Shown: positions 18,783 through 28,897 of the stretch, piece by piece
How positions within the stretch are numbered: the first letter of the stretch is position 1
How the letters are laid out: each line of letters opens with the position of its first letter
Assembly: GCA_036251935.1 (NCBI GenBank)
Contig: CP133967.1
Span: forward strand, 1,187,488-1,251,487
Source: Orbaceae bacterium lpD04
GTDB taxonomy: Bacteria > Pseudomonadota > Gammaproteobacteria > Enterobacterales > Orbaceae
Reading direction: 5' to 3'
Length of the DNA: 64,000 nt
Made by a program: the position numbers and the translations under genes
The notes under the pieces: generated by a model
Told to the model about the DNA's origin: nothing
The model's database searches: none
What the model saw: only the letters and a program-made list of their open reading frames with translations

Positions 18783-19277
18783 ATGATTATTTTTCATACT
18801 AACAAAGGCGATATTAAAATTGAGACCTTTGCTGATAAAGCACCAGAAACAGTTAAAAATTTTATTGAATATTGTCAAGAAGGTTTTTATGACAATACGA
18901 TTTTTCACCGTGTCATTAATAACTTCATGATTCAAGGTGGCGGTTTTGAACCTGGCATGAAGCAAAAGAAAACTAAAGCACCAATTAAAAATGAAGCAGC
19001 TAATGGGCTTAAAAATAGTGTTGGCACGCTTGCAATGGCTAGAACAAACGATCCTCATTCGGCAACTGCACAATTTTTTATTAATGTCGTTGATAATGAT
19101 TATTTAGATTTTCGCTCACCAGATGCAAATGGCTTTGGTTACTGCGTTTTCGCTAAAGTTGTTGATGGTTTAGATGTTGTTGAACAAATTAAAGCAGTAA
19201 AAACCGGTCGTAGCGGTATGCACGCAGATGTTCCTGTTGAAGATGTTGTGATTGAAAGTGTTACTGTTGAAGAATAG
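18783..19277 (+). CDS. ppiB: cytoplasmic peptidyl-prolyl cis-trans isomerase B (cyclophilin)
   Basis: A cyclophilin that speeds proline isomerisation in the cytoplasm; no signal peptide. The core motifs [15 protein letters not shown] near 40, [18 protein letters not shown] near 80 and [11 protein letters not shown] near 125 are all present, with active-site Arg and Gln. 164 residues, matching E. coli PpiB. GGAAGG precedes the start. The stop codon is two bases before the lpxH start, as in the conserved ppiB-lpxH pair. Confidence 0.96.
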   Translation: MIIFHTNKGDIKIETFADKAPETVKNFIEYCQEGFYDNTIFHRVINNFMIQGGGFEPGMKQKKTKAPIKNEAANGLKNSVGTLAMARTNDPHSATAQFFINVVDNDYLDFRSPDANGFGYCVFAKVVDGLDVVEQIKAVKTGRSGMHADVPVEDVVIESVTVEE

Positions 19278-19279
19278 TG

Positions 19280-19999
19280 ATGCAACGTTTTTTTATTGCA
19301 GATATTCACTTAAATCAAAATGAGCCTGGTATTACAACAGGCTTTTTGCATTTTTTACAGACCCTACCCAATGATAGTGAGCTTTATATTCTAGGTGATT
19401 TATTTGATTATTGGATCGGTGATGATATTGTTGATTCGTTACATCAAGAAGTTAGCCAACAATTGAATCAACTTAAATTACGCAATATTCAAACCTATTT
19501 TATTCATGGTAACCGTGATTTTTTACTGGGTCATCGTTTTGCAAAGTTATGTGCTATGACAATCTTGCCTGAGACATGCATAGTAAAAAACGACAATAAT
19601 AAGATCGTTATTTTACATGGTGATTTACTTTGTACTGACGATTTATCTTATCAAAAATTTCGAGGTAAAATGCACAATAAATGGCTACAGCGTTTATTTT
19701 TACTATTACCTCGCTATTTTAGGCAGAAAATTGCCAGTAAGCTTCGTAATAAAAGTCATCAGCATAATCAACAAAAATATGAACATATCATGGATGTTAA
19801 TCAGGTGGCTGTTGAGGGAATGATGAGTCGCTATGATGCAAATGTGATGATTCATGGACATACCCATAAGCTTGCAACTCACCAATTTAATTGTGGTGGA
19901 AAAATCTTAACACGGCTGGTATTAGGTGCTTGGCATGATGGCGTTAATTATATTCATCAAGATGAAAATGGTGAAATTAAGCTAATTAAAGTAGAATAA
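19280..19999 (+). CDS. lpxH: UDP-2,3-diacylglucosamine pyrophosphohydrolase LpxH
   Basis: It hydrolyses UDP-2,3-diacylglucosamine to lipid X, the fourth step of lipid A synthesis, at the inner face of the membrane. Metallophosphoesterase ligands are in order: ADIHLN near 6, GDLFDYWIGDD near 41, GNRDFLLG near 79, HGD near 114 and HGHTH near 195. The 239 residues match E. coli (240). I chose the ATG at 19280; an in-frame GTG at 19277 would overlap the ppiB stop. The presence of lpxH shows that the organism makes lipid A. Confidence 0.96.
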   Translation: MQRFFIADIHLNQNEPGITTGFLHFLQTLPNDSELYILGDLFDYWIGDDIVDSLHQEVSQQLNQLKLRNIQTYFIHGNRDFLLGHRFAKLCAMTILPETCIVKNDNNKIVILHGDLLCTDDLSYQKFRGKMHNKWLQRLFLLLPRYFRQKIASKLRNKSHQHNQQKYEHIMDVNQVAVEGMMSRYDANVMIHGHTHKLATHQFNCGGKILTRLVLGAWHDGVNYIHQDENGEIKLIKVE

Positions 20000-20016
20000 T
20001 TAGCTATCATCTTGAT

Positions 20017-20412
20017 TTAGATAAATTTACCATCGACATAAAACCAATGATCACCATGTTTGATAAATCGGCTAATTTCATGCATTTTTTCAGCTTTGCC
20101 ACTAACATTACGATAGCGAGCAGTAAAATCAACAAATGCCTCATTTGGTTTTTCACTATCCCAACTTTTATTGATAACTAACTCAATCCATTTAGCTTCA
20201 CTAATCTCTTCATCTAATTTCTTAGGCAGTGTTTGAGGATGCCACGTTTTGATTAAGTAATCCGCTTTATGCAGAGCATAAGCGCTGTAGCGTGAGCGCA
20301 TTAAAAGTTCGGCTGTTGGTGCATTTTGTTGCCATAAATGATACGGCTCACAACACTCTTTATAAGATTTTCCTGTGCAACAAGGGCACAAGTTTGCTGT
20401 TTTTTTATTCAT
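20017..20412 (-). CDS. YchJ-family SEC-C protein lacking the C-terminal SEC-C motif
   Basis: A UPF0225 protein of unknown function. The N-terminal zinc-binding motif CPCCTGKSYKECC and the LMRSRYSAY...DYLIKTWHP core match E. coli YchJ. The chain ends at HWFYVDGKF, so the second Cys-rich motif at the C-terminus of E. coli YchJ (152 residues) is missing from this 131-residue form. A natural stop codon follows, and no frameshifted remnant was found in the short gap before lpxH. It is last in a minus-strand row with lysO and ybjX. Confidence 0.85.
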   Translation of the reverse strand: MNKKTANLCPCCTGKSYKECCEPYHLWQQNAPTAELLMRSRYSAYALHKADYLIKTWHPQTLPKKLDEEISEAKWIELVINKSWDSEKPNEAFVDFTARYRNVSGKAEKMHEISRFIKHGDHWFYVDGKFI

Positions 20413-20437
20413 GATTTATTGCCACTTGCAAAATAGA

Positions 20438-21346
20438 TTAAAAATAATAGTTTAGTAATGACATTAGTATTGGCATTATTAGTGTTAACAAAAAGCCTTG
20501 TACTATAGCGGGAGGAACCATCATAATCCCGCCACCTTTTTGTAGCATTGGCAGCGTGAAATCCATCGACGTTGCACCACAAAGGCCTAATGAGGTTAAT
20601 TTGTAACGTTTAATTAAGCTTGGAATTAAAATAATTGCGCACAGTTCGCGCATAATATCATTCAAAAAGCTAATGCCGCCAATAATAGGACCTTGAGCTT
20701 CTGTCATTAATACGCCCGACAACGAATACCAGCCAAATCCAGATGACATTGCCATGCTTGTATTGATTGGTAACGATAATAAATAAGAGACCACAACGCC
20801 ACCTAGTAATGCACTGAATACCACGGTTAACGTTGTTAACATGCCCACTTTATTAATTAAAATCTGTTTTATTGTAATATGATTACTACGTAACTGAATG
20901 CCAACTAAAACTAATAAAATAACAAGAGTAACTTTAGAGGCTAGATCGTTATATTGCCAAATAGAAAGTGGCATGAGTCCACAGATAAAACCTAAAATTA
21001 AAGCCAGACAAATTCGCAATGATTCTAAGATCATTTTAAACCGAGATGTTAATGATTGATTATTAGGATTACTGTTTCGCCATGGTAACACAATATCAAG
21101 CACTAATAAAAAAATCATATTAAAGCCAAAGGTGCAAATAAATAGCAATAATGTTGATGAAATAATCATGGTTAAGTGGCTAAGCAAATCGTCGAGTTGA
21201 GCAAGCTCACTACCCATTAAAAATAGAATCAAGTAGATAATAAGACTTAGGGATTGATTAATCCAGCTAAGCCATGTTTTATTAGATAATTTTATTAAAT
21301 AACCAGCAAATAAGGGAATTAACGCTATCAAGATACCAAACAACAT
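20438..21346 (-). CDS. lysO: L-lysine exporter LysO (YbjE)
   Basis: An inner-membrane protein of about eight membrane spans that exports lysine and toxic lysine analogues. Matches to E. coli LysO run throughout: NQSLSLIIYLILFLMG near 30, LVLVGIQLRSN near 150, SSGFGWYSLSGVLMTE near 200 and LGLCGATSMDFTLPMLQKGGG near 252. Length 302 against 299. In E. coli a lysine riboswitch does not control it and ArgP does; no ArgP site was identified here. It lies 27 bases after ybjX. Confidence 0.93.
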   Translation of the reverse strand: MLFGILIALIPLFAGYLIKLSNKTWLSWINQSLSLIIYLILFLMGSELAQLDDLLSHLTMIISSTLLLFICTFGFNMIFLLVLDIVLPWRNSNPNNQSLTSRFKMILESLRICLALILGFICGLMPLSIWQYNDLASKVTLVILLVLVGIQLRSNHITIKQILINKVGMLTTLTVVFSALLGGVVVSYLLSLPINTSMAMSSGFGWYSLSGVLMTEAQGPIIGGISFLNDIMRELCAIILIPSLIKRYKLTSLGLCGATSMDFTLPMLQKGGGIMMVPPAIVQGFLLTLIMPILMSLLNYYF

Positions 21347-21373
21347 TGGGCTAACCTTTATGAAAATAATAAT

Positions 21374-22315
21374 TTATTGTAATTGAGTTAAACTGTCATC
21401 AATATGCTGTTTTAAGTTGTCCAGCAAGGTGTAGCGATTACGATATTCAGATCGTTTTTTACTCGCAATATCTTCAATAGATTTACGTACGATGTTATTG
21501 GGTAGAACATACAACCCTTGGCTATTTTCTTGACCATCAATTGTTTGCCAAAAATCGTTATAATCTGAGTGGAGCTGTTTAAAGCGGTTTTTATAGCGCC
21601 AGTTATTATAAATATGGGTTTTATTGCCGACAGCAACCACTTGTTCTAATTGGAAAAAGTTCGCAAAAAGAATCGCGCATTCTACCGCAAGTCGTTTAGG
21701 AAATAAGCCGTAGCAGGCTTTTGTCGCTTGTTGAATTGCCGCTCTCGCATCTTTATTATTAGACCCTTGTAGGCCTGCAATAAAAAGTGTTGATTTGCCT
21801 TGATATTCGATAATTGAAAAGGTTAATGTTGCAAGATCGACATTGTTTTGGTCATAAATGCAAATACTGAGCTCGCCTTCACGCGAATATTTGTCTTCAG
21901 CTTGAATAAAAATGTTAATTAACTCATCATTTTTAACCGTTAAGCCTGCTAGTAAATATGGGGCATCATTATAAAATGCTTGGGTAATTTTATCGCTTCG
22001 TGATGCTAAGAAATTATAATGATAAATTAAAGCTTGCAGACATGATTGATTATTCATACATGATGACAAATAAGGGCGCTGTAATTTACAAGGAAGATTG
22101 GTTTGCCTTGATAAATAGTAACCAAGTAAAGAATAGTTAGCTAAATGTTCAAGCCAAGTAAATGTTTTAGGACTAAGAAAAATGGATCGTAAAAAAAATT
22201 TACAGCGATAGAACCAATTCTGCCAAAGTGGGTTTAGAATTAGTTTTCCTGAATAAAGCCATTTAAATAGCACGGTTTTATCTTTTGGGGCAGTTATTTT
22301 TTGAATATCATTCAT
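21374..22315 (-). CDS. VirK/YbjX family protein (DUF535)
   Basis: A 313-residue DUF535 protein. Family blocks LASRSDKITQAFY, LFIAGLQGSNNKDARAAIQ and the C-terminal SEYRNRYTLLD with a helical tail are visible. VirK in Shigella and YbjX in E. coli belong here; the biochemical role is unknown, with links to membrane or cell-surface stress. The frame extends upstream to 22456, but that would run into divergent clpS; I chose the Met before NDIQKIT at 22315. The neighbourhood ybjX beside clpS-clpA is as in Enterobacteriaceae. Confidence 0.8.
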   Translation of the reverse strand: MNDIQKITAPKDKTVLFKWLYSGKLILNPLWQNWFYRCKFFLRSIFLSPKTFTWLEHLANYSLLGYYLSRQTNLPCKLQRPYLSSCMNNQSCLQALIYHYNFLASRSDKITQAFYNDAPYLLAGLTVKNDELINIFIQAEDKYSREGELSICIYDQNNVDLATLTFSIIEYQGKSTLFIAGLQGSNNKDARAAIQQATKACYGLFPKRLAVECAILFANFFQLEQVVAVGNKTHIYNNWRYKNRFKQLHSDYNDFWQTIDGQENSQGLYVLPNNIVRKSIEDIASKKRSEYRNRYTLLDNLKQHIDDSLTQLQ

Positions 22316-22409
22316 ATGTTTTTTGTGAGCAATTATTTTAATTTGAGTATAAATCACGTATAAAAATGAGTATGATAACCGATAAAGTGCTTTTAGTAGA
22401 GTATTAAAT

Positions 22410-22709
22410 ATGAGTGAACAACAAGTTGTTGATAGAGTAGACGTTAAAAGTTTCATCCCTCCTGCTAAATATCGGGTAATTTTGCATAATGATGACTATA
22501 CAACGATGGATTTTGTAATTGATGTATTGATGCGTTTTTTTAACCATGATGAACATAATGCTGCACAAATTATGCTTGCTGTACATAAACAAGGAAAAGG
22601 AATTTGTGGTATTTATTTAGCTGAAATTGCCGAGACTAAAGTATTTCAAGTCACCCATTATGCTAATGAACATCAGTTTCCTTTGCAGTGTACTATGGAG
22701 AAAGTCTGA
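22410..22709 (+). CDS. clpS: ATP-dependent Clp protease adaptor ClpS
   Basis: A small adaptor that delivers N-degron substrates to ClpAP. The conserved substrate pocket segment [17 protein letters not shown] (near 30) and the ClpA-contacting [12 protein letters not shown] (near 65) are present. 99 residues, near the E. coli length of 106. The ribosome binding site is weak. Its stop lies four bases before the clpA start, giving the usual clpS-clpA pair. Confidence 0.97.
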   Translation: MSEQQVVDRVDVKSFIPPAKYRVILHNDDYTTMDFVIDVLMRFFNHDEHNAAQIMLAVHKQGKGICGIYLAEIAETKVFQVTHYANEHQFPLQCTMEKV

Positions 22710-22714
22710 TTATG

Positions 22715-24940
22715 ATGAATAAGCAACTACAACTTGCGATAAATGATGCCTTTAATCATGCACAATCTTTAGGTTACGAGTATTTAACTGTCGAACAGTT
22801 ATTACTTTCATTACTTAATGATAATTCAATTGTTGATATTTTATCTGCACTAAGTATTGATATCGAAGAGCTCATTAATGCATTAACCATTTATATTGAA
22901 CAAAATAGTAGTTACGCTGCGGGTAACCATGATGAATATATCACAGAACCAACGGTGGCTTTTCATCGTGTCATTGAACGTGCTGTGGTTCAAGTTCAAT
23001 CTGCCGAAAAAAAAGAAGTCGCAAGTAGTGATGTGTTAGTTGCTATTTTAAATGAAGAAGAGTGCTACGCAGCTTATTTGTTAAATAGTCTGGGTGTTGA
23101 TTGGTTGACGTTAACGCGTTATTTGTCTCACCAAATTAATACTGGTGAAGATGCGCACTATTTTGAAAACAATGACGATAGTCGTGTAGAAACTAATCCA
23201 TTGCAGCGTTATACCACTAACCTTAATTTGCAGGCAGAGGAAGGAAAGCTTGATCCACTAATCGGCAGGGAAAATGACGTTGATCGAGTGATGCAGGTGT
23301 TATGCCGTCGCCGTAAAAATAATCCGATTTTAGTTGGTGAAGCAGGGGTTGGTAAGACGGCAATTGCTGAAGGACTTGCTTGGCTAATTGAAAACAACCG
23401 TGTTCCTGATGTACTAGCAAACGCGACAATCTATTCACTCGATATGTCAGCATTAATTGCTGGCGCAACTTATCGTGGTGATTTTGAAAAGCGGTTTAAT
23501 GAATTAGTTAGTGCATTAGAAAAGCAGCCTAATAGTGTTTTATTTATCGATGAGATCCATATGATTATTGGTGCAGGCTCCGCCGGTGAAAGTAAAGTCG
23601 ATACAGCCAATTTGCTTAAACCACTATTATCATCTGGTCGAGTACGGGTATTGGGGTCAACAACTTATCAAGAATATAGTCGAATTTTTGAAAAAGATCG
23701 CGCTTTAGCAAGGCGATTTCAAAAAATAGATGTAAAAGAGCCTTCTATAACCGATTCGATCAAAATCTTACAAGGGCTTAAATCGTATTATGAACAGTTT
23801 CATCAAGTTCATTATACCGCTAAAGCAATCAAAAATGCGGTAGAGCTATCAGTTAAGTATTTACCTGATCGATTTTTACCTGATAAAGCGATAGATCTTA
23901 TTGATGAAGCGGGGGCAAAAAATCGATTATTACCTTTTAATCAACGTAAAAAAACAATCAATGTTAGCGATATTGAAAAAATTATCGCTAAATTAGCTCG
24001 GATCCCTGAAAGTACTGTATCGACTTCTGATAAAACAAAATTACAAAACTTACCGGCAGAATTAAAGTCAGCCGTTTTCGGACAAGATAAGGCAATTAAT
24101 GTGCTTTGTGATGCCATAATGCTTAATCGATCAGGGCTTGGTTTAGAGCATAAACCGATTGGCGCTTTCCTTTTTGCAGGCCCAACGGGCGTTGGCAAGA
24201 CTGAGGTAACGTTACAATTAGCTAAAATGTTAGGCGTGGATCTGTTACGTTTTGATATGTCGGAATATAAAGAGTCGCATACTGTTAGTCGGTTAATTGG
24301 ATCGCCGCCAGGTTATGTTGGATATGAGCAAGGTGGATTATTAACTGATCAAGTCATTAAGCATCCTTATGCGGTTTTATTGTTGGATGAAATTGAAAAA
24401 GCACATCAAGATATTTATAACTTATTATTACAAATTATGGATAATGGCACATTAACCGATAGTAGCGGTCGTAAGGTAGATTTTAGAAATATTATTTTAG
24501 TGATGACAACTAATGCCGGCGTTCAAGAAACGGTAAAATCTTCAATCGGATTTTCATCACAAGATAAAAGTAATGATGCAATGTTTGAGATTAATCGCGT
24601 TTTTAGTCCAGAATTTCGTAATCGTTTAGATAATATTATCTGGTTTGAACATCTTTCTAAGTCAATTATGTTACTGATTGTTGATAAATTTATGGCAGAA
24701 CTAAAACGCCAGCTGAATAATAAGCAAGTTGATATGGTGATAACTAATGAAGCTAAAACTTGGCTTTCATTAAAAGGGTATGATAAATCAATGGGTGCAA
24801 GGCCAATGGCGAGAATAATTCAAGAGCAGATCAAAAAACCTATCGCGAATGAATTATTATTTGGCCAATTACAACAAGGTGGTAAGGTTAAGATAAGCCT
24901 AAAAGATGATAAACTTAAGTTTGCGTACAATGCTAAATAA
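22715..24940 (+). CDS. clpA: Clp protease ATPase subunit ClpA
   Basis: A hexameric AAA+ unfoldase feeding ClpP. It has an N-domain (1-145) that binds ClpS, a first AAA module with [10 protein letters not shown] and [10 protein letters not shown], and a second with [10 protein letters not shown] and [10 protein letters not shown]. It has no ClpB middle domain. There are two adjacent ATGs at 22712 and 22715; I chose the second because it aligns with the start of E. coli ClpA. 741 residues against 758. The open frame reaches back to a GTG at 22688 inside clpS, which I consider not used. Confidence 0.97.
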   Translation: MNKQLQLAINDAFNHAQSLGYEYLTVEQLLLSLLNDNSIVDILSALSIDIEELINALTIYIEQNSSYAAGNHDEYITEPTVAFHRVIERAVVQVQSAEKKEVASSDVLVAILNEEECYAAYLLNSLGVDWLTLTRYLSHQINTGEDAHYFENNDDSRVETNPLQRYTTNLNLQAEEGKLDPLIGRENDVDRVMQVLCRRRKNNPILVGEAGVGKTAIAEGLAWLIENNRVPDVLANATIYSLDMSALIAGATYRGDFEKRFNELVSALEKQPNSVLFIDEIHMIIGAGSAGESKVDTANLLKPLLSSGRVRVLGSTTYQEYSRIFEKDRALARRFQKIDVKEPSITDSIKILQGLKSYYEQFHQVHYTAKAIKNAVELSVKYLPDRFLPDKAIDLIDEAGAKNRLLPFNQRKKTINVSDIEKIIAKLARIPESTVSTSDKTKLQNLPAELKSAVFGQDKAINVLCDAIMLNRSGLGLEHKPIGAFLFAGPTGVGKTEVTLQLAKMLGVDLLRFDMSEYKESHTVSRLIGSPPGYVGYEQGGLLTDQVIKHPYAVLLLDEIEKAHQDIYNLLLQIMDNGTLTDSSGRKVDFRNIILVMTTNAGVQETVKSSIGFSSQDKSNDAMFEINRVFSPEFRNRLDNIIWFEHLSKSIMLLIVDKFMAELKRQLNNKQVDMVITNEAKTWLSLKGYDKSMGARPMARIIQEQIKKPIANELLFGQLQQGGKVKISLKDDKLKFAYNAK

Positions 24941-24976
24941 AAAGTTTAAATATTCAGATACCTTTAGATTAAATAA

Positions 24977-25009
24977 GAGAGTAGGGGGCGTTAAACCCGC
25001 CTATCTCTC
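24977..25009 (-). terminator. terminator between convergent clpA and fucO
   Basis: GAGAG-TAGG (24977-24985) pairs with CCTA-T-CTCTC (25000-25009) with one bulged base and an inner GGG/CCC pairing. On the minus strand it is followed by a weakly T-rich stretch, fitting the end of the fucO transcript. Confidence 0.5.
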
Positions 25010-25093
25010 AAAAAATGTGCTATTAAGTTGCACACTAATCGCATCCATGCCTTATTTATTATTGTCTAAGTACTACATCAAATAATGATGCAA

Positions 25094-26245
25094 TCAATAA
25101 ATAGCCCGATAAAGTGCTTCGATGTCTGGTATATTTGTATTACGTGGATTGCCACCCGTGCAGACATCATCAAAAGCCGCCTTAGCAAGCATAGTAATGT
25201 CTTCTTGCTGCACGCCAATTTCTTTTAATGTTGCAGGAATACCAACATCGATATTTAACTGTTTAACAGCAAGGATCGCAGCTTGCCGGGCAACGTCTAT
25301 CGTCATAGCATCAGTGCCTTTTATGCCCATCGCTTTTGCAATGTCACGATATTTATCGCCAGTAAAATCTGCGTTGTAGGCCATTATATGTGGTAGCAAT
25401 ACCGCATTTGCAACGCCATGCGCTGTGCCATAAAATGCGCCAAGAGGATGAGCCATTCCATGCACAAGCCCAAGTCCAACATTAGAAAATCCCATACCCG
25501 CAATATATTGGCCTAATGCCATATCTTCAACACCTTTGCCGATCCCATTGACTGAGTCACGTAGTGAGCGGGCAATAATTTCAATAGCTTTAATATGGAA
25601 CATGTCCGAGAGTTCCCATGCGCCTTTTGTGATATATCCTTCAATTGCATGTGTTAAGGCATCAACGCCAGTTGCTGCTTTTAAACTTGCCGGCATACTT
25701 GCCATCATATCGCTATCAATAATTGCAACGGTTGGAATATCATGTGGATCGACACAAACAAATTTCCGTCTTTTTTCTTCATCGGTGATAACGTAGTTGA
25801 TTGTAACTTCGGCCGCAGTACCTGAAGTCGTTGGGATCGCAATCGTTGGCACAGCAGCTTTAGTTGTTGGCGCTACGCCTTCAAGACTGCGCACATCAGC
25901 AAATTGCGGATTGTTGATGATAATACCGATTGCTTTTGCGGTATCTTGCGGTGAACCCCCGCCAATTGCAATTAAGTAATCAGCGCCCGAGTTTTTGAAT
26001 GTTTGTACACCTTTTTGTACCATTGTAATTGTTGGATTAGGCATAACTTCATCAAATATTTGATAGCGTAAGCCAGCTTTGTCGAGTAAATTTGTTACTT
26101 TGGTTGCAACGTTATACTTAATGAGCTCCTTATCTGTGACAATTAAGGCTTTTTTAAACCCTCTTTTTATTACTTCATCAACAATGTTGCAAATGGATCC
26201 TGCGCCAAAGTAAGATGTTTCATTTAATATCATACGATAGGCCAT
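25094..26245 (-). CDS. fucO: lactaldehyde reductase FucO (iron-dependent alcohol dehydrogenase)
   Basis: Reduces L-lactaldehyde to L-1,2-propanediol with NADH during anaerobic deoxysugar breakdown. Similarity to E. coli FucO is very high from the start (MILNET) through EVTINYVITDEEKRRKFVCVDP written in shorter blocks as EVTINYVIT and KFVCVDPHDIP. The nucleotide motif GGGSPQDTAKAIG and the iron ligands in GVDALTHAIEG, VHGMAHPLG and GTAHGVAN are intact. 383 residues. It is the last gene of the cassette with the DapA-type aldolase and UxaA-type dehydratase, which should produce its substrate. GGAG precedes the start. Confidence 0.93.
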   Translation of the reverse strand: MAYRMILNETSYFGAGSICNIVDEVIKRGFKKALIVTDKELIKYNVATKVTNLLDKAGLRYQIFDEVMPNPTITMVQKGVQTFKNSGADYLIAIGGGSPQDTAKAIGIIINNPQFADVRSLEGVAPTTKAAVPTIAIPTTSGTAAEVTINYVITDEEKRRKFVCVDPHDIPTVAIIDSDMMASMPASLKAATGVDALTHAIEGYITKGAWELSDMFHIKAIEIIARSLRDSVNGIGKGVEDMALGQYIAGMGFSNVGLGLVHGMAHPLGAFYGTAHGVANAVLLPHIMAYNADFTGDKYRDIAKAMGIKGTDAMTIDVARQAAILAVKQLNIDVGIPATLKEIGVQQEDITMLAKAAFDDVCTGGNPRNTNIPDIEALYRAIY

Positions 26246-26280
26246 TTAGCACTCCTTATACATTATTTTATTTAAGCATT

Positions 26281-27183
26281 TTAATTATTTAAAATGTCGT
26301 CAATTTTTTTTAGCTGTGCAGCATCAATTTTGCCATTGAAATTACGCGAAATTGGCTGCATATAACCAAATTTTTGTGCGACGACACTTTTTATTGTTGT
26401 TACAAAGTCTTCACCAATTAAATAAATTTCGGAAAGTTTAGCTATTTTTTTATGTAGATTAGCGACAGTAGATAAGTCGTTAGCTTTGTAGGCATCAAGT
26501 ATTGATACAAAGAGTTCTGGCACGATATTGGTTAATCCCGATAAAACGCCAGCACCATCATTCATTAGATTGGGAATAAAATATTCATCAAAACCTGCAA
26601 ACACGCTAAAATCATCACGAATTTTTTGAGATTCTAAGGTAATTAATCTGGTATGTGACGCACAATCGACAGTGTCTTTAATTCCCATAAAACGAGGGCA
26701 GCTTTTAGCTAAGTGTTTGACGATTGAAACATCAACGTCGCAACCTGTTCTCGCTGGGAAGTTGTAGATATACCAGTTACCCGATAATTGGCTATCTAAA
26801 TATTGAAAATAACTGATTAACTGACTTGCCGTTTGACCATAATAGTAGGGCGGTAAGATCATGACTGCATCATAGCCGTTACTATAAGCTTTATCTGCAA
26901 GAATTAGCATATCATTGATCACAGTGCTTGAAATATGGGCGATTAGTGGTAATGATGTCATTTTTCTTGCGTGTTCGATTAGTGATCCTCTTTCTTCCAT
27001 ATTCATATTGGCAAATTCACCAATGGTTCCCATTACAAGAATGCCGTTTAGCTTTGCATCAGTTAGCCTTTTATAATGTAACTCAAGTGCGTTGAAATCA
27101 ATTTTCCCAGATAGGGTAAAGGGCGTAACCGATGGGCATATTGCGCCCGTTAATTTCGTTTTATTATCAAGTTTATTTGTCAT
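26281..27183 (-). CDS. DapA-family 2-keto-3-deoxy sugar-acid aldolase
   Basis: A class I aldolase of the dihydrodipicolinate synthase/N-acetylneuraminate lyase family, 300 residues. The Schiff-base Lys is in GIKDTVDC (near 169) and the Tyr in YIYNFPARTG (near 139). It is clearly different from the true DapA encoded at 37755. Between a UxaA-type dehydratase and FucO, it most likely cleaves a 2-keto-3-deoxy-6-deoxyhexonate into pyruvate and lactaldehyde (inference from context). The same family sits beside UxaA-type genes in the Campylobacter jejuni fucose locus. The substrate is not proven by the sequence. Confidence 0.85.
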   Translation of the reverse strand: MTNKLDNKTKLTGAICPSVTPFTLSGKIDFNALELHYKRLTDAKLNGILVMGTIGEFANMNMEERGSLIEHARKMTSLPLIAHISSTVINDMLILADKAYSNGYDAVMILPPYYYGQTASQLISYFQYLDSQLSGNWYIYNFPARTGCDVDVSIVKHLAKSCPRFMGIKDTVDCASHTRLITLESQKIRDDFSVFAGFDEYFIPNLMNDGAGVLSGLTNIVPELFVSILDAYKANDLSTVANLHKKIAKLSEIYLIGEDFVTTIKSVVAQKFGYMQPISRNFNGKIDAAQLKKIDDILNN

Positions 27184-27234
27184 TTTTAATTACCTTAGTG
27201 CTATTTGAAATTAAAATTATTTTGATTAAATTGG

Positions 27235-28836
27235 CTATAACGAGACTTCTCGTTTCCAGAAAATAAAATCATATTGTTCAAGGCGATCTGATTTAACAAT
27301 ATACTCATGACTTGCTACCTTTATTACGAGCTCTAATAGTTCATCAGCCATGCTTTGTAATGAGGCTCCGTCAATCACCGGGCCACAGTCGAAGTCAATC
27401 ATGCTACTAAGTTTAGTTGCGGTCGTTGAGTTGGTTGCAATTTTTATTACCGGGACAATTGGGTTGCCGGTCGGCGTTCCAAGGCCTGTTGAAAAAATAA
27501 CAATATTGGCACCTGCGGCCACTTGACCTGTTACTGCTTCTACATCATTTCCGGGGGTGCAGACTAATGATAGTCCTGTTTCAGCCATGGGGTCACCGTA
27601 ATCACATACTGCAGAAATAGGTGCGTGGCCGCCTTTTTTTGCGGCGCCTATTGATTTTATTGCATCGGTAATTAAGCCATCTTTTATATTCCCGGGGCTT
27701 GGGTTATCAGCAATTGACGCATTGCATAATTTCGCTTGTGTTTCATAACGATCCATTAGATCCAAGAAGTGTATTTTATCTTCTTTTTTTATGCAGCGAG
27801 TAACCATATCACCTTCAGCGCCACAAAGCTCAGGAAACTCAGCAAGTCCAGATGCGCCGCCTAAAGCAACAACAATATCAGATACAATACCCATTGTTGG
27901 ATTTGCCGAGATCCCCGAAAAGCCATCAGAGCCGCCACACTTAACCCCAAGTTTTAATTTAGATAATGAAACAGGTTGACGAACGATTTGATTTGCCGCA
28001 GTTAATTTTTCAAATGTTTGTTTTATTGCAAGCGCCATCATCTCTTCCTCGTTTTGCCATTCTTGCTGGCGAAAGAAAAGGTAAGGTTTATTAAAGTTAG
28101 GGTTGCGTAATTTTAATTGTTCATCAAAGAGGCTAACTTGTGCTTTTTCACAGCCTAAAGCAAAAACCGTGATCCCTGCAACATTGGGATGATCGGCATA
28201 GGCTGCTAAAATTTTACATAGTGATATTGAGTCATTAGCCGTTCCACCGCATCCACTATTAACGGTTAATGCTCTTATACCATCAATGTGTGAAAATGGT
28301 CGATTAGAATTGGTTTCTTTTGGATCACTTGAATGGCAGCCTAATAAATTTTTAGTAATTTGATCATAACTAGTTTGTTTATAACCTAACGGGGTTGCGA
28401 GTGCCTCTTGTAGTTTTAGCACATTTCTGTTTTGACAAAATACTAGTGGAATAATGAGCCAATAATTAGCGGTTCCAACTCGCCCATCGTCTCTGATGAT
28501 GCCATTAAATGTCTTATTTTGCCATTTACTAATATCTGGCGGTGCCCAATTATAAGTGCGGTTATCTAAATTAACCTCTGCAGCATAATGTTTGACATTT
28601 TGAGTGGTGATCATTGCACCTTTGTCTATTTTTACCGTTGCTTTGGCAACAGGTAATCCGTATAAGTATAAAATATCATCAATATTTACACCTTGCGTTG
28701 TAAATTTATGTTTAGCTGGAATATCGGTTGATAAAACATAAGTATCGTTTTGCCACGTGACTGACTCGCCTTTTTTAAGATCTTTTAATGCAACGATTAA
28801 ATTATCATTATCATTTATTTTTAATATTTTTTGCAT
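27235..28836 (-). CDS. UxaA-family sugar-acid dehydratase, probably 6-deoxyhexonate (fuconate-type)
   Basis: A 533-residue altronate/galactarate dehydratase-family enzyme: an N-terminal SAF domain (about 1-80), then the UxaA catalytic regions with GIIRDDGRVGTANYW, GCEKAQVSL, LKLGVKCGGSDGFSG, the SPGN segment, and the C-terminal STGLGTPTGNPIVPVIKIATNS in parts. The expected product is a 2-keto-3-deoxy acid. I chose the Met at 28836 (MQKILKI) because GGGGC lies just upstream and E. coli UxaA begins the same way. Neighbours FucO and a DapA-type aldolase argue for a 6-deoxy substrate, not altronate; no uxuA, uxaB or uxaC genes are nearby. Confidence 0.87.
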   Translation of the reverse strand: MQKILKINDNDNLIVALKDLKKGESVTWQNDTYVLSTDIPAKHKFTTQGVNIDDILYLYGLPVAKATVKIDKGAMITTQNVKHYAAEVNLDNRTYNWAPPDISKWQNKTFNGIIRDDGRVGTANYWLIIPLVFCQNRNVLKLQEALATPLGYKQTSYDQITKNLLGCHSSDPKETNSNRPFSHIDGIRALTVNSGCGGTANDSISLCKILAAYADHPNVAGITVFALGCEKAQVSLFDEQLKLRNPNFNKPYLFFRQQEWQNEEEMMALAIKQTFEKLTAANQIVRQPVSLSKLKLGVKCGGSDGFSGISANPTMGIVSDIVVALGGASGLAEFPELCGAEGDMVTRCIKKEDKIHFLDLMDRYETQAKLCNASIADNPSPGNIKDGLITDAIKSIGAAKKGGHAPISAVCDYGDPMAETGLSLVCTPGNDVEAVTGQVAAGANIVIFSTGLGTPTGNPIVPVIKIATNSTTATKLSSMIDFDCGPVIDGASLQSMADELLELVIKVASHEYIVKSDRLEQYDFIFWKREVSL

Positions 28837-28897
28837 ACATTGCCCCATGCTATTTATTTGTATCATTTTATAAAATGATTCCATTGGTTTAACTTAG

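Noticed and set aside
26281-27183. A second dapA for lysine synthesis
   Set aside because: The true dapA with canonical start and length is at 37755-38633; this paralogue sits in a sugar-acid operon and differs throughout.
27235-28836. Naming the dehydratase gene uxaA (altronate dehydratase)
   Set aside because: No uronate genes are near, while FucO and a DapA-type aldolase adjoin it; the family covers several acids, so only the family is claimed.
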